A stretch of DNA of 64,000 bases. Origin: Membranipora membranacea. Lineage: Eukaryota > Bryozoa > Gymnolaemata > Cheilostomatida > Membraniporidae. The position numbers and the translations under genes were made by a program. The DNA lies in NCBI GenBank assembly GCA_914767715.1, contig OU612072.1:2668001-2732000 (forward strand), given 5' to 3'. The stretch's first letter is position 1; each line of letters begins with the position of its first letter. Below are positions 37,301 to 47,284 of this stretch, in pieces. The notes under the pieces are model-generated. The model did no database searches and was not told the origin of the DNA. It worked only from the letters and a program-made list of their open reading frames with translations.

Positions 37301-37687
37301 AATCATACCGATAACATACTCGCTGACTTAATCTTTACTATACCTGTGATTGTACTGCTGACTCTAGTTTTATAACAGACATTATCAGATTCCAAACAAA
37401 GCATCTCGCCAATTTAATTACCTCAATGTTTTAACAAATTTTTCTTCTATTTCTTCTTTACATGATTTGAAATTTTGTTCTAAGCAAGCAATAAAAATGA
37501 TGATTCTCGAAAATGAAAAGGACTAATGGATTTTACTCATTTTAGAAAACGGGTTCCCATCAAAACAATATGTAAGGTTTGCCTAAATAAACATCTTGTT
37601 CTAAGAAATGAATGAAATGGCTGTGCTGTAACCTTACTGCTCTGTGTTCCAGCGCTTACATCAAGAAGCAATGACAGTCCACCGTAG
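28322..37687 (+). CDS. YeeE/YedE-family membrane transporter, ten exons
   Basis: Exons: 28322-28397, 30367-30450, 31096-31256, 31950-32098, 33158-33254, 33740-33857, 35115-35227, 36413-36564, 36812-36915, 37653-37687; 362 residues, phases agree throughout. Roughly nine hydrophobic segments. Family signatures in order: CGIGFGIAAEKGRVHEPG with IRGQMDFSAMVMMKMFLGA at the N-terminus, GMTVAGTCPGMTMVQIG at about 101-117 (Cys108), and GARLAGGCTSGHGIGG at about 308-323 (Cys315). The two Cys motifs are those used by the bacterial thiosulfate importer TsuA to pass thiosulfate through the membrane; related proteins (YedE) are linked to sulfur or selenium metabolism. Substrate and membrane here are inferred, not shown. 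AATAAA at 37957. Family members are mostly prokaryotic and fungal; this one is fully intron-bearing. Confidence 0.88.
29004..29044. repeat. 11-bp perfect stem hairpin in an intron
   Basis: CCATAAACATA pairs with TATGTTTATGG across about 19 bp of AT-rich loop, intron 1 of the YeeE-like gene. No function visible. Confidence 0.5.
33877..33999. mobile_element. MITE-like element with imperfect TIRs
   Basis: Left end AAGGCTAAGTCCTCAAACAT, right end (reverse complement) AGCCTAAGTGCTCAAACAT. The interior contains an inner palindrome CAACCACAT...ATGTGGTTG around CCCCGTACGGGG. Lies in intron 6 of the YeeE-like gene. A diverged relative with GTGGTTGATAATG.AATGCTA lies near 27348-27370. Confidence 0.6.
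34760..34825. repeat. 12-bp perfect stem hairpin in an intron
   Basis: AAATTTAGGGCC pairs with GGCCCTAAATTT. The internal sequence (CTAGGTGAAT...CCCTATGC) is related to about 50078-50105, so it belongs to a dispersed repeat family. Confidence 0.55.
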
Positions 37688-37901
37688 AGAACTAGAAGAA
37701 ACACTGAACCCGCCTTTGAACCATAGAAGATAATTATGGCTGCCCGTTCCCTGTCCTATATCCTATATTTATGCTGACTTTATTAGATTGCTTGTCTGTT
37801 GATGGCGCCGCATACTTAATGCTGCATCAGAGATGAGAATATTAATTTGTGATAATATGCAGTGTATTTGTAGTAATGTCATCATGATATAAGAAAAGAG
37901 A

Positions 37902-37962
37902 TTTATTCTAATAATTTACTGATACAATACTGAATGTATAAGGATCTTAGCATGGAAATAAA
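37902..37962. terminator. Overlapping poly(A) signals of convergent genes
   Basis: AATAAA on the plus strand at 37957-37962 (YeeE-like gene) and AATAAA on the minus strand at 37902-37907 (chitin-binding gene). The two 3' UTRs would overlap by at least 55 bp. Confidence 0.55.
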
Positions 37963-38110
37963 AAATGACTATATATGAGGTTAAAAAACGAAACTAAAAG
38001 TATGGGGCATGAGATATACTAAATGGAAGAATGATTGTGAAAGAAAATTGTTTAAAGATGGCAACTTAGAAAATCTGAGGTGTGATCTTTTCGAGTACCA
38101 CTATAAAAGT

Positions 38111-39784
38111 CTACAGCTGATAAAGTGAGATGAGACCAGCGACTGCTGTTATCAGCACTAAAGATGACTTCGCACTGTCTGCTGATGATATCAACTCCAA
38201 TGTTTGTGGGTCAAATATGTCACCACTTTTTTGAAGGGTATCGGTTGTGGTAGAATTGATTTTGTTTTCTTCTGTTGAAGATCTGTACAGGCCATATCCT
38301 GTTGTGCTTACATCCAGGTTCTGAACTGTGGTTGGATATTCTTTGTCTGCAAAAGTAGGTTCAGGTGTTGTAGTTGTGGGTGTGGTTGTTGTTGGTGTTG
38401 TGGTTGTTGGAGTAGTAGTTGTCGGTGTAATTGTTGTTGGTGTAGTTGTTGTGGGGGTCGTGGTTGTAGGAGTTGTAGTTGTTGGTGTGGTTGTTGTTGG
38501 TGTAGTTGTTGTGGTTGTTGGGGTGGTAGTTGTAGGAGTTGTGGTTGTAGGTGTTGTGGTTGTAGGAGTCGTAGTTGTTGGTGTGGTTGTTGTTGGTGTG
38601 GTTGTTGTTGGTGTGGTTGTTGTTGGTGTAGTTGTTGTTGGTGTAGTTGTTGTTGGGGTTGTGGTTGTAGGAGTTGTAGTTGTTGGTGTAGTGGTTGTTG
38701 GTGTAGTTGTTGTCGGAATTGTGGTTGTTGGAGTTGTGGTGGTTGGTGTGGTTGTTGTAGGTGTGGTTGTTGTTGGAGTAGTAGTTGTTGGTGTAGTTGT
38801 TGTTGGCGTAGTTGTTGTTGGTGTGGTTGTTGCTGGAGTTGTGGTAGATTCCGGAATTGTTGGTAAAACTGTGAAAAGAATAAGCGTATTATAAATTGTC
38901 ATCTATCGAATCTCTACAGTTTACCTTATAGCTAACACAAATATTTTGCGAATTCTGAATATTTAAAACTACATCACTGGAAACAAAGTTGACGGATTCA
39001 TGAGTTTCAGTTCATAAAATAGTGTTTTAAAGGTAAAACTTACCTTCAACTGGGCCACAGCTAGGAGCGCAGCTTACAACAGCAGCGTGGTTGCAAACAC
39101 AAACTCGAGTGTCAAATCTGAGCCCCATCGGACACCGATGGTTGCCATTGTTTGGCTGCTGTACGAAACTCTCACAATTATCATCTGATATCGGTGAGTA
39201 AGTGTTTCCATACGCTTCACAGAAACAAGCATTAGCCTCTGATAAAAAAAAAAGAAAACAGTTTTATAACAGAAATACATTGATGAATTTATGATGATGA
39301 TGACCGATGAAGTTTCGTGATGAAGCTAGCTGCGTGTTGCAGGTGGTAAGTGATAGTTGTTACTGGATTAGCTGTAATAAAATGTATACACTGAGTCTGA
39401 CAATTATAAAACTGATCAAACGGATAGTGTTTGTGATCAAACTTCACTCCAAACTTGATATAATTAATGCTGACTTACCAGTTGGTCTGTATACCGCTGA
39501 TAAGAATGTAAGTGCCAAAACAATCAGTCCAGTTGTACTGTGAGTAGAAGCCTGAAACAAAACAACAAAATTATAGATTATAAAACAGCAAACGATTTAA
39601 AAAATTTAATGTAAGATGAAGAGATTTCTCAATCCAATCTAATACCACAAATATTAACTAAAATTTAGTTTAACTAGTTTGGGGGCTAGTTAACATAGCT
39701 GGCACTTAATTTCTTTTAGCAAAAAGGCTAACTTTCCCTGCGAATACTTTACTCCTCTAGGGTCTATGAACGAATACTTACCAT
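38111..39784 (-). CDS. Chitin-binding, Thr-rich, probably GPI-anchored protein
   Basis: Complement of 38111-38868, 39044-39238, 39479-39551, 39782-39784; 342 residues. The first coding exon is only the ATG. Residues 2-25 form a signal peptide (GLIVLALTFLSAV). Next is one CBM14/peritrophin-A-type chitin-binding domain with six cysteines (CEAYGNTY, NCESFVQ, HRCPMGLRFD, CVCNH, VSCAPSC). Then about 165 residues of TTTTP/TTTPT repeats, a likely O-glycosylated stalk, and a C-terminal hydrophobic tail (SLVLITAVAGLISLYQL) after small residues, as in GPI-anchored proteins. Probably a cell-surface mucin that binds chitin. A TATA box is about 100 bp upstream of the ATG. Confidence 0.85.
38365..38850 (-). 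repeat. Coding Thr-Pro minisatellite
   Basis: Repeats of 15 bp (ACAACAACTCCAACA type), with one 12-bp phase-keeping variant, encode TTTPT units of the mucin stalk. Silent variation between units suggests selection on the protein repeat. Confidence 0.85.
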
Positions 39785-39886
39785 TGTGAAGATGTGTAGA
39801 GTGTTGTGCTATCTGTTCTAAGATTGTTCTCGTCTGAGCTTGTCTGACTCTATTCTGTGAATGATTTGTGTTTTGATCTACATCCA

Positions 39887-39894
39887 TATTTATA
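39887..39894 (-). promoter_or_regulatory. TATA box of the chitin-binding gene
   Basis: TATAAATA on the minus strand (GGGTATAAATATGG context), about 100 bp upstream of the ATG at 39784. Spacing allows a 5' UTR of about 70 bases. Confidence 0.6.
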
Positions 39895-40181
39895 CCCTGG
39901 CTTTGCTCTTCCCTCCCCCCCCCCCCTGTGACGCTGTACGATTCCATAACAACCATCAATCTCTTCTACTTCTCTTTAGCATCATTGTTATGATGATCTA
40001 CGCATAACATCAACATGTTGACATCAGAGCTGCAAGATTGCACCAATGATTTCTGCATGATCTGTAGAGATTTTCTTCCTTCACCACAGACCATGAGATT
40101 AGTCATGTTATGAGATGAGGTCACTGCTACTTCTGTGACTAAATCCTCCAATCAGCAATCAGGATCTCAACACAACGAGGG

Positions 40182-40246
40182 TTCTCTTTGTTTGGTGCCG
40201 ATCTTCGTAATCGTCATAATATAAGGGTCAGCACCAAACAAGAGAA
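40182..40246. repeat. 65-nt hairpin with 16-bp stem
   Basis: TTCTCTTTGTTTGGTGC pairs with GCACCAAACAAGAGAA with a single bulge; loop about 32 nt. The size is in the range of animal miRNA precursors, but this is only shape. Confidence 0.45.
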
Positions 40247-40310
40247 GATTATTATGCACTGATGTATATAATGATATAGCATATTTCACTTCCTTTGTTC
40301 TGCACAGTTC

Positions 40311-40381
40311 CTCGATGGTATCTCACTCCGATCATATTTTGCGGCCTTCTCTGCAATTATAAATGATTAAATACCATCGAG
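40311..40381. repeat. 71-nt hairpin with 10-bp stem
   Basis: CTCGATGGTA pairs with TACCATCGAG; the stem extends weakly outward. It lies 65 bp from the previous hairpin. Confidence 0.45.
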
Positions 40382-42109
40382 CAGAGTGGTACGTGACATC
40401 TATAATGAATTTGCTTGGCTATCCAGTGCACCCAAACTTATAGGACAAACACATGGCGTTGTTTAGAGTAAAGTTTTCTGAACCACTTGTCACCTTGGAT
40501 GACATCATTACACAATTATTACATGTTTCTGCCAGTATTCTCAGATCTCTTATATTAATATTTTCTTTTCAACTTTATGCATTTGGTAACTTATAGAAGA
40601 TTTTACTCCAATTGTTCACCGGTGGACGGTGTGAATATCGGTATTCCAACTATCTCCACCTTGAGTTAGTATTCTTAACTTTCCGTAAACAATCTAAAAC
40701 TTTGTCAAATTTAAATCCAGTAGAAGCCAGGATTTTAAAGACAAGGAATTAGATACCATTACTCATCACATTCATAACTTGTGGAATTCTATAAAGGTCC
40801 TGTTTGAATTTGCCTCCAAGGTTGCAAAAGGCATGTGAGCTTGTAAAACGCATAAGTCTAAGCTAAGCAATGTTGAGCTGAGATCATTGTGAATATCGTT
40901 TGGGTTTGCACTGAAGGTCAAGGTTATTTTGGCACCTAAAATTTTGGACAGCCTCCTCGACATGGTCAACCTCAATAATATGCAAACCAACTGATTTTCT
41001 CACCGACAGGTGTTGTATAAGCCTTATCACAGCGAACCCATTATTTTAATTTGGCGAAAAGTTCTGTGACTGTTGTTACTTTACACACCTCGTCTTGAGG
41101 GAATATGAGGGAGACCTTGTTTAAAGCCTGACCTTCTATACCTTGTATGAATAGAATATCGGCTTGTACCAATGTAACCTTACTTTGATAATAATAATAA
41201 TTGATAATAATTTACTACAAACTATACAGGACCCTATGACAGTTTGTTGGTTAGTACATTGCGGTCATTCTCTGTCCAACAAGATTCTTGGAATATCTGT
41301 GTTTCTTCTGATCAAATGGAAATGAAATATTTTTGGCACAGACATTATTATGCTGCTCCAATTTGCTTTGATGTCACAATGATAATAACTTCTCTGTGAC
41401 AACTAACGTACCATGCAATCATGAGACACATTGCCACATCATCAGTAGGTTCAACATACACTAGGGGTTATCCAATTTATCTGCAATAGGAGTTGCTCCC
41501 CCTCCTGCCAGTGCCTGCATACCATCAGAGAAACTCAAATTGAACTTTATCGGCCAAACCTGATCACTCAACTATCATTCTTTCATTTTTGTAAGTCATC
41601 TTTGTAATTACAGTAGGCATGGTGTTTACGCTACTGTTAATTATCCTTTTTTTTCCAACTTTGTACACTGTAACTGAAAATTCAAGATAGGACGAGTTTT
41701 TTGACAAGCTGTCATCTCATCTAGCCTGGAATAGGCTGTCATTCTGTCTTCAATTATATTCATATCGCCAAAATGGAAGTTGTCAGCTCTCGGCTCCACT
41801 CTATCAAACCGGACAATCTTTAACCTAACCTTTAACCTTAATCTCAATTAATATGATTCTAATTTTCTACAGACACTGGTTGTTATGGTGTAAAACCAAA
41901 AGTTATATTTCAAAACATGTATTATTAACCATTTTATTGTCAAACTACCTTGCCTGCAAAAAGAGGCATATTTAACCAATAAAAGATCAATATAAATATA
42001 TAACTGAAAATATCACCTTTTATGCTTAGCATATTAGCTTGTACTTATCTAATACTTTGATTTTGCACATATTGCGGCAAAGTATTGTGAAATAGCTGTC
42101 GTCGACACA

Positions 42110-42240
42110 ATACCAAGATGAGACAAGTGAAATCTTCACTTAGCGCATGGATCACAAAGATAAGCAAAGTAAACACAAACTATCCCCAGTGTCATGTCCC
42201 CTTATCTATCATCTATCGCTCAACTTTATCGATTAGTTTC
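42110..42240 (+). promoter_or_regulatory. Upstream region shared by the NHL paralogs, copy 1
   Basis: Matches parts of 48080-48210 upstream of the second paralog: ACAAGTGAAA, AAGTAAACACA and CTTATCTAT. The GATA-type CTTATCTAT is present in both about 80-100 bp before the start codon. Conservation since duplication hints at shared regulation. Confidence 0.4.
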
Positions 42241-42298
42241 ACCAAGTCAGCTCACTTTGATTGATTTCTGTGAGGAAACAGCAGCGTTCTAAGGAGCT

Positions 42299-45200
42299 AT
42301 GAGTTTTCAGAGTTGCAACGGCATTGGACATAGGCAGCTCTCCTCTCTGTGCAATATGGTGAGTGGATGTATTTAGTTCTCCAGGTCATCACTCTTCTAA
42401 TTAGGGAGACAATCTTACCTTCCCCCCTTGTTTCATGACGGCCAGAATCACTTGCACTGATGTGAGGAGTACCTGCTACCTACATATCTCTTATCTATTT
42501 CATTATTTTCAGGTATCAGTAGTTCTGTGTCTTTGTGGCGTTATGGTAGCTGGAGGCATCACAGAAGTACGTAACGCGTAAGTTATAAATAGGCTTTTGT
42601 TAAACGTTTTGGAGACAATGGTTGTAAAGTCACACCCTGATCCATAAACCCCAGAATTACCTAGATCAAGTTTGCTCCAATTATCCTGCATTCCAGTTGC
42701 TCCTCTTCCACTGGTGACTGCGGCGTGACCAGTAAGGGGAGCAACTCCAAATGCAGGCGAATGGACCAAACTTGGTCTACAAATCACCCTATCAATCGAT
42801 TGTAATTATTCAGTGCAGGTCGAATGATCGAGTTTTTAAATAAAGGCATATCTTTTGTTTACTTTTCAGGCGACGCTGGGACATGGGACTCCATACAGAG
42901 ATATTTGGACATAAAGCCAAGATGAACACCTTGATCAGACCAACCAAGCTTGTCCGACAGATGCAGCCTGATCTCTCAGTCCCAGGGAACATTCTCTTCA
43001 TTAACGACATAGAAATCCTGACTACAAATGGGAGAGTCATCAAAGAAGCAGGCTTCAACACTACTGGACTGTTCACAATCAACAGTTTTCAGCAGATCTC
43101 CCAAACAGAGTCTGTTGCTGCGGTCCATTGGAGTCACTGTCTCGTCACCATGAACAGGCTGACACAGAAAACCAAACCCCTCCTGGCATCTTGTAGCGGT
43201 CAAGATGCTGGTAAAAAAGATGGACAGCTGCATGAAGCGCAGGTCACTTACCCAATGGACTTGATTTTATCTAAAACTAACACCAATACACTCTACCTAT
43301 CTGAGATCACAGGAACTCGGATAATGGAGATAGATTTATCACTTAAAACAGTCACCACTGTCATGACATCAAATGTATGTGTCCCTGTTAGAATGGTGAT
43401 GAACGACAAGGGTGACTCAATATACTTCACATCGGGAGGGAAAGTGTGCAAGTTTTATCTGCCTACCAAAGCGTCCTACATTGTTGCAGGAAGTCATGGG
43501 AACTTTGGGTACTACGACTACTCTTTACTAGATTCTTTATTCCGTGGACTTGAACACATTGTCCAGATCTCACCAGACATGTTTATAGTAGCAGACCCAC
43601 AAAATCACCGTCTGAGGATCTTGGACATGAGTAAGGATCGAGTCTCCTCAATCTGTGATGGCGGTAATCGAGTGAAGGATGGTACACTGACAGACTGTGA
43701 GATGAAGAATCCCTACAGTCTCATGTTTCTCAGTGGTGTGCTTTATGTGGGAGAACAGGATTCAATCAGAGTCATCGAAGGTAGGATAAGTTCCTACACA
43801 GGGCGGGTTCGACAATAGTGGTGACAGTAGGGAAAGCTTAACAAGCTTTGTTGGTATCAAGGCATTCCCATAGCCTGCTGTGCCTAGCAGCAACAGGATT
43901 GCTGTGGATTAAGTTCTACATACAAGGTACTTCTGACTCTTCTTGGCCACTTCACATGGAATGTGCCTGAAAAAAAAAATTTTTTTTAACATCAACAATT
44001 ATATATATTTATTTTTATACAGGTTTGGAGTTTGCCCCCACCACTAGCCCTACGACCACTTCCTCCACAACTACAACAACTACAAGGCGGCCAACCACAG
44101 AGACTCAATGTCAGGATGTACATCTGATACAATATCTAAAAGAAGGTCAAACTCTGGCCACAGTAAACATGCCTGGTAAAATTCTCATGCTGCCGATCGG
44201 TGACTACCAGATTGATAATAGTAACACAAAGCAGCAATGTAAATGGTTCATCTCAATCAAAGGTCAGTTATTTTTCAGGTATCTTTGACATAGGATGTTT
44301 TGTTTGTTGAGATTTCAGTGTACTCTTACCGGTATGAATCTGGGTCTAATATCATAGACGGAAAATAATTTAAAAGACACATAATTACTCAGTCTTCGGA
44401 CAGAAACAGAACCTTGGTATTTTAAACCAACATTTATTAGAGTTATCGTCCACCACACAATAAGAGGACAACTCTTAGGTAACTTTGCTTGTGAAGCAGA
44501 TGTTTGCTCTCTGTTGGCTAATGATTATGGTCAGTAAAGAAAAGCTGCTAACCTCAAATGTTTTACTAAGCTCAATGTTAGGTTGCTATCAGGTTAGTCC
44601 AATTTGTGTTGTAGCTTCGCCAATCACGACAACTACAACAACTACAACAACTACAATGCCTACTTCTACGACTACTACAACAACAACTATGAATCCACCA
44701 ACAAGCCCTCAACCCATTTTCCCATGTTCACCTATATATCTGACTCAGCCCTTACAAGCTGGTCAGAGCTCAGCTAAGGTATCTCTGCCCGGTAGAACAC
44801 TACTGTTACCTGTCGGTGATTATGAGTTTGAGAATCTGCACAACGGACAGTTCTGCAGGTGGTTTGTCCGCGTAAAAGGTAGGCTAGCAGCTTAATCAGT
44901 TACATCAGTTTAAAGTCAACAAGGAGGTCATTAGTTGTCCTCTTACTGTTTAGTATGAAACAGAAGATTGGGTTGCCTCTAGAGAGGGATACAAGGTGCC
45001 CTAAATCCTCATACAGAGAATGTGATACATCCTAAAAACTAGAAATCATCCTAGAGATGAGGCCATAGAAGACCTCCTGAACGTGGGTGTGCAGCAAGCT
45101 GCCAAAACTGAACTGACACTAATCAGCCATTGGCAGTGACACTTTGATCTTAGCCAAAAGGCCGAGAAGTGATCCTACACTTTGATCTGAGCCAATAGGC

Positions 45201-47284
45201 CGAGACGCGATTGTCCTCTTATGCCTAAGGATTGATAGAATGGATTGTCCGCGTTGACATATTACTCTACGCCATAATTTTAACTGTTTGGTGAAATAAT
45301 GCCTTCCAAACTCCCTTAACAGTACAGTTATCACATCTGAGCGAGCCCTGTGAAAATCAGTCCAAATATTAAAAAAAGCTATGATTTAATTTTCTATTTG
45401 AATATTGCACACTACAAAGGAATTATTTATATCAATGCTAATCTCACAGAGTTTTTTTCAACTACAGGTCCCACAACTCCTATACAGCCCACAGTACCGA
45501 CCACCACAACCCGACTCTGTAAGCCGGCTAGGATCACAGCTATGATTAAGGAGGGTCAGAGTGACGCCAATGTACAGCTAGCTGAGAGTCTGTACATTAG
45601 ACTGCAGTCTGGGACATACAGCTTTATACTTGGGAGTACATTAGATATATCAGCTCAGGCAGCATGTACTATTCATGTAACTGTAGGTAAACCAGGTGAG
45701 TCTTTCCACTAAAACTTTGCTGAGGGTAGCAAAATCAATCGGTTATGAGTTGTTTCCCTTTTTCATATGTTGAGGCAACTCTCATCTGTTAGCAGTCCAG
45801 TGTTGAAAGTCTTTGAAAGGTATTATGAAGAGGTTATAGAGCAATGAACCAAACTTAGTTTCGGCAGACATAACGCCATAGTGACTCCATCCTTTCTGCC
45901 TTTACAAATCATCACTTGTAGATATGAAGGAAAACATTTCAAAATAAATCAATGGCCAATGGGAAAGCTGGTTGATTGACGACTAGTAATCACAAGGACC
46001 TGACGCTATATGACCTTTTCAGTCCTACCTCAAAGGGAAGATGAAAGTCAGTTGCGGCAATATTTCCATTGAAGTCATTCTTAATCCCCCACAGTATCTT
46101 TGTCTATATTTGTTACAGTGAATCCACAAGCTACGTTCTCCTCTGAGTACAAAGTCAGGTGCACAGATATCCAGGATAGAATATCTCAGACAGCTATCAG
46201 TAATGTAGCTGTACATCACTACAAACAGATAGAGCTTATATGTGCTCAAGGTATTATATTTATATTTGACTTTCCTCATGTTTAGACCAATATTGGGCTT
46301 TGCGTCGCCATGGTAAGCCTATCATTGGAGGTTTTTATAGCAGATTAGTGTGGAATATGATATTTCTCACACACAGCTGAGAACTAAGATATAGTGAATC
46401 CCTGTTGTGCATTGTTTCTAGAATTAGTTGATTCCCTCTTTGGTGGCGGAGGAATAATGCAGAAGCCGGGTACCGACGTGCCGCACCAAATATCTTACTT
46501 TTGCAATATCCCTCCGCCACCACAGAGGGAACAAACTTCTTCTACATTGATACATGGTAATACTAATAGGATGTAGAGACTTTTATCTGTAAATTCATTT
46601 CTATAGACAAATATCTTTCCAGATTGCAGAGTCCCGACAGGCGCTCAGCCAGTGGTGAGCTGCTCCAATGATCTTCTGCTCATACAGTGGCTGACAGACC
46701 TTCCTCAATCTCAGAGCGGCTCCCTGTCTGATACCTTTAAACAGTCTCTGATACGTCGAGTCAAGGCTGCCACCATAACACCCAGTATTGTCTTATTGGA
46801 TAAGATACCACCGTGAGTATGCTTCATAGCAGCATGGTAACTGTCCTTGTGCTTGTACCATAGACTTCAAAATAAGTCGTAATATCAATATTAAGTCTAT
46901 GGTTTGTAATGATCTGAGAAGTGTAGCAATGGTGGCCTATTCCTTTCTAGTCATTTCATTAATTTGAGAGGTTAGGTAAGGTGTGCTTGAGTTGAGGAGA
47001 GTTGCGCCCAGATATGTCTGCATATGTTATACCGAGTCCGTAAATGCATTATCTTACTCTCAAGTGTAAGCAATAAAGATGATAGTTAAGAGCACTAGAA
47101 CCAGCTGCCAGGTGACTGCCTGACCTGTTCCTCTCTACATTTGTCAGGCTGTGTAACTTTACCTTCTGAACCTGATCATAGACACACACACATGTCATTT
47201 CCTTTACATTTATATTGTAGGGTGTTATTTCCAGAGAAGAGTCCAGTCAGCGGATCTTATATAAATGTGCAGTTCAATGTATAA
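42299..47284 (+). CDS. Secreted NHL-propeller protein with Thr-rich linkers, paralog 1
   Basis: Exons: 42299-42358, 42513-42577, 42870-43780, 44023-44262, 44615-44878, 45468-45695, 46119-46250, 46623-46812, 47221-47284; 717 residues. Signal peptide near residues 20-36 (MVSVVLCLCGVMVAGG). The large third exon (residues about 42-345) shows NHL-type beta-propeller blades: LYLSEITGTRIMEIDL, IYFTSGGKVCKFYL, FIVADPQNHRLRILDM, LYVGEQDSIRVI. Then come Thr/Pro linkers, each leading into an unrecognised module of about 55 residues with two Cys (CQDVHLIQYL...LPIGDYQIDN...CKWF; CSPIYLTQPL...LPVGDYEFEN...CRWF; a third, divergent). Two more Cys-containing exons and a C-terminal segment ending SGSYINVQFNV follow. 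No membrane anchor, so probably extracellular. The exon 6 donor could instead be at 45686. Confidence 0.82.
42662..42779. mobile_element. MITE-like inverted repeat with arms of about 50 bp
   Basis: Left arm starts TAGATCAAGTTTGCTCCAA, right arm (reverse complement) TAGACCAAGTTTGGTCCA. Both arms continue through CCTGCATT and AGTTGCTCC to ACTGGT. About 118 bp, in intron 2 of paralog 1. Confidence 0.65.
45137..45211 (-). repeat. Tandem pair of U2 snRNA 5'-end fragments
   Basis: On the minus strand, two 37-nt copies one base apart, each starting like U2 snRNA. Copy 45175-45211 begins ATCGCGTCTCGGCC and copy 45137-45173 begins ATCACTTCTCGGCC; the latter keeps TTTTGGCTAAGATCAA, which includes the branch-site recognition stretch region of U2. 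Both stop after about 37 nt, so neither is a full U2 gene. In intron 5 of NHL paralog 1, antisense to it. Confidence 0.75.

Larger units (their letters stand above)
39900..42298. other. Intergenic stretch between divergent genes
   Basis: No coding exon that I can support. Contains two hairpins (40182-40246 and 40311-40381) and, near its right end, the upstream region of the first NHL gene. Confidence 0.5.

Noticed and set aside
38328-38894. Plus-strand Val-Gly repeat protein antisense to the mucin
   Set aside because: It is the mirror of the Thr-Pro coding repeat; the minus-strand frame has a signal peptide, a CBM14 domain and matching splice phases.
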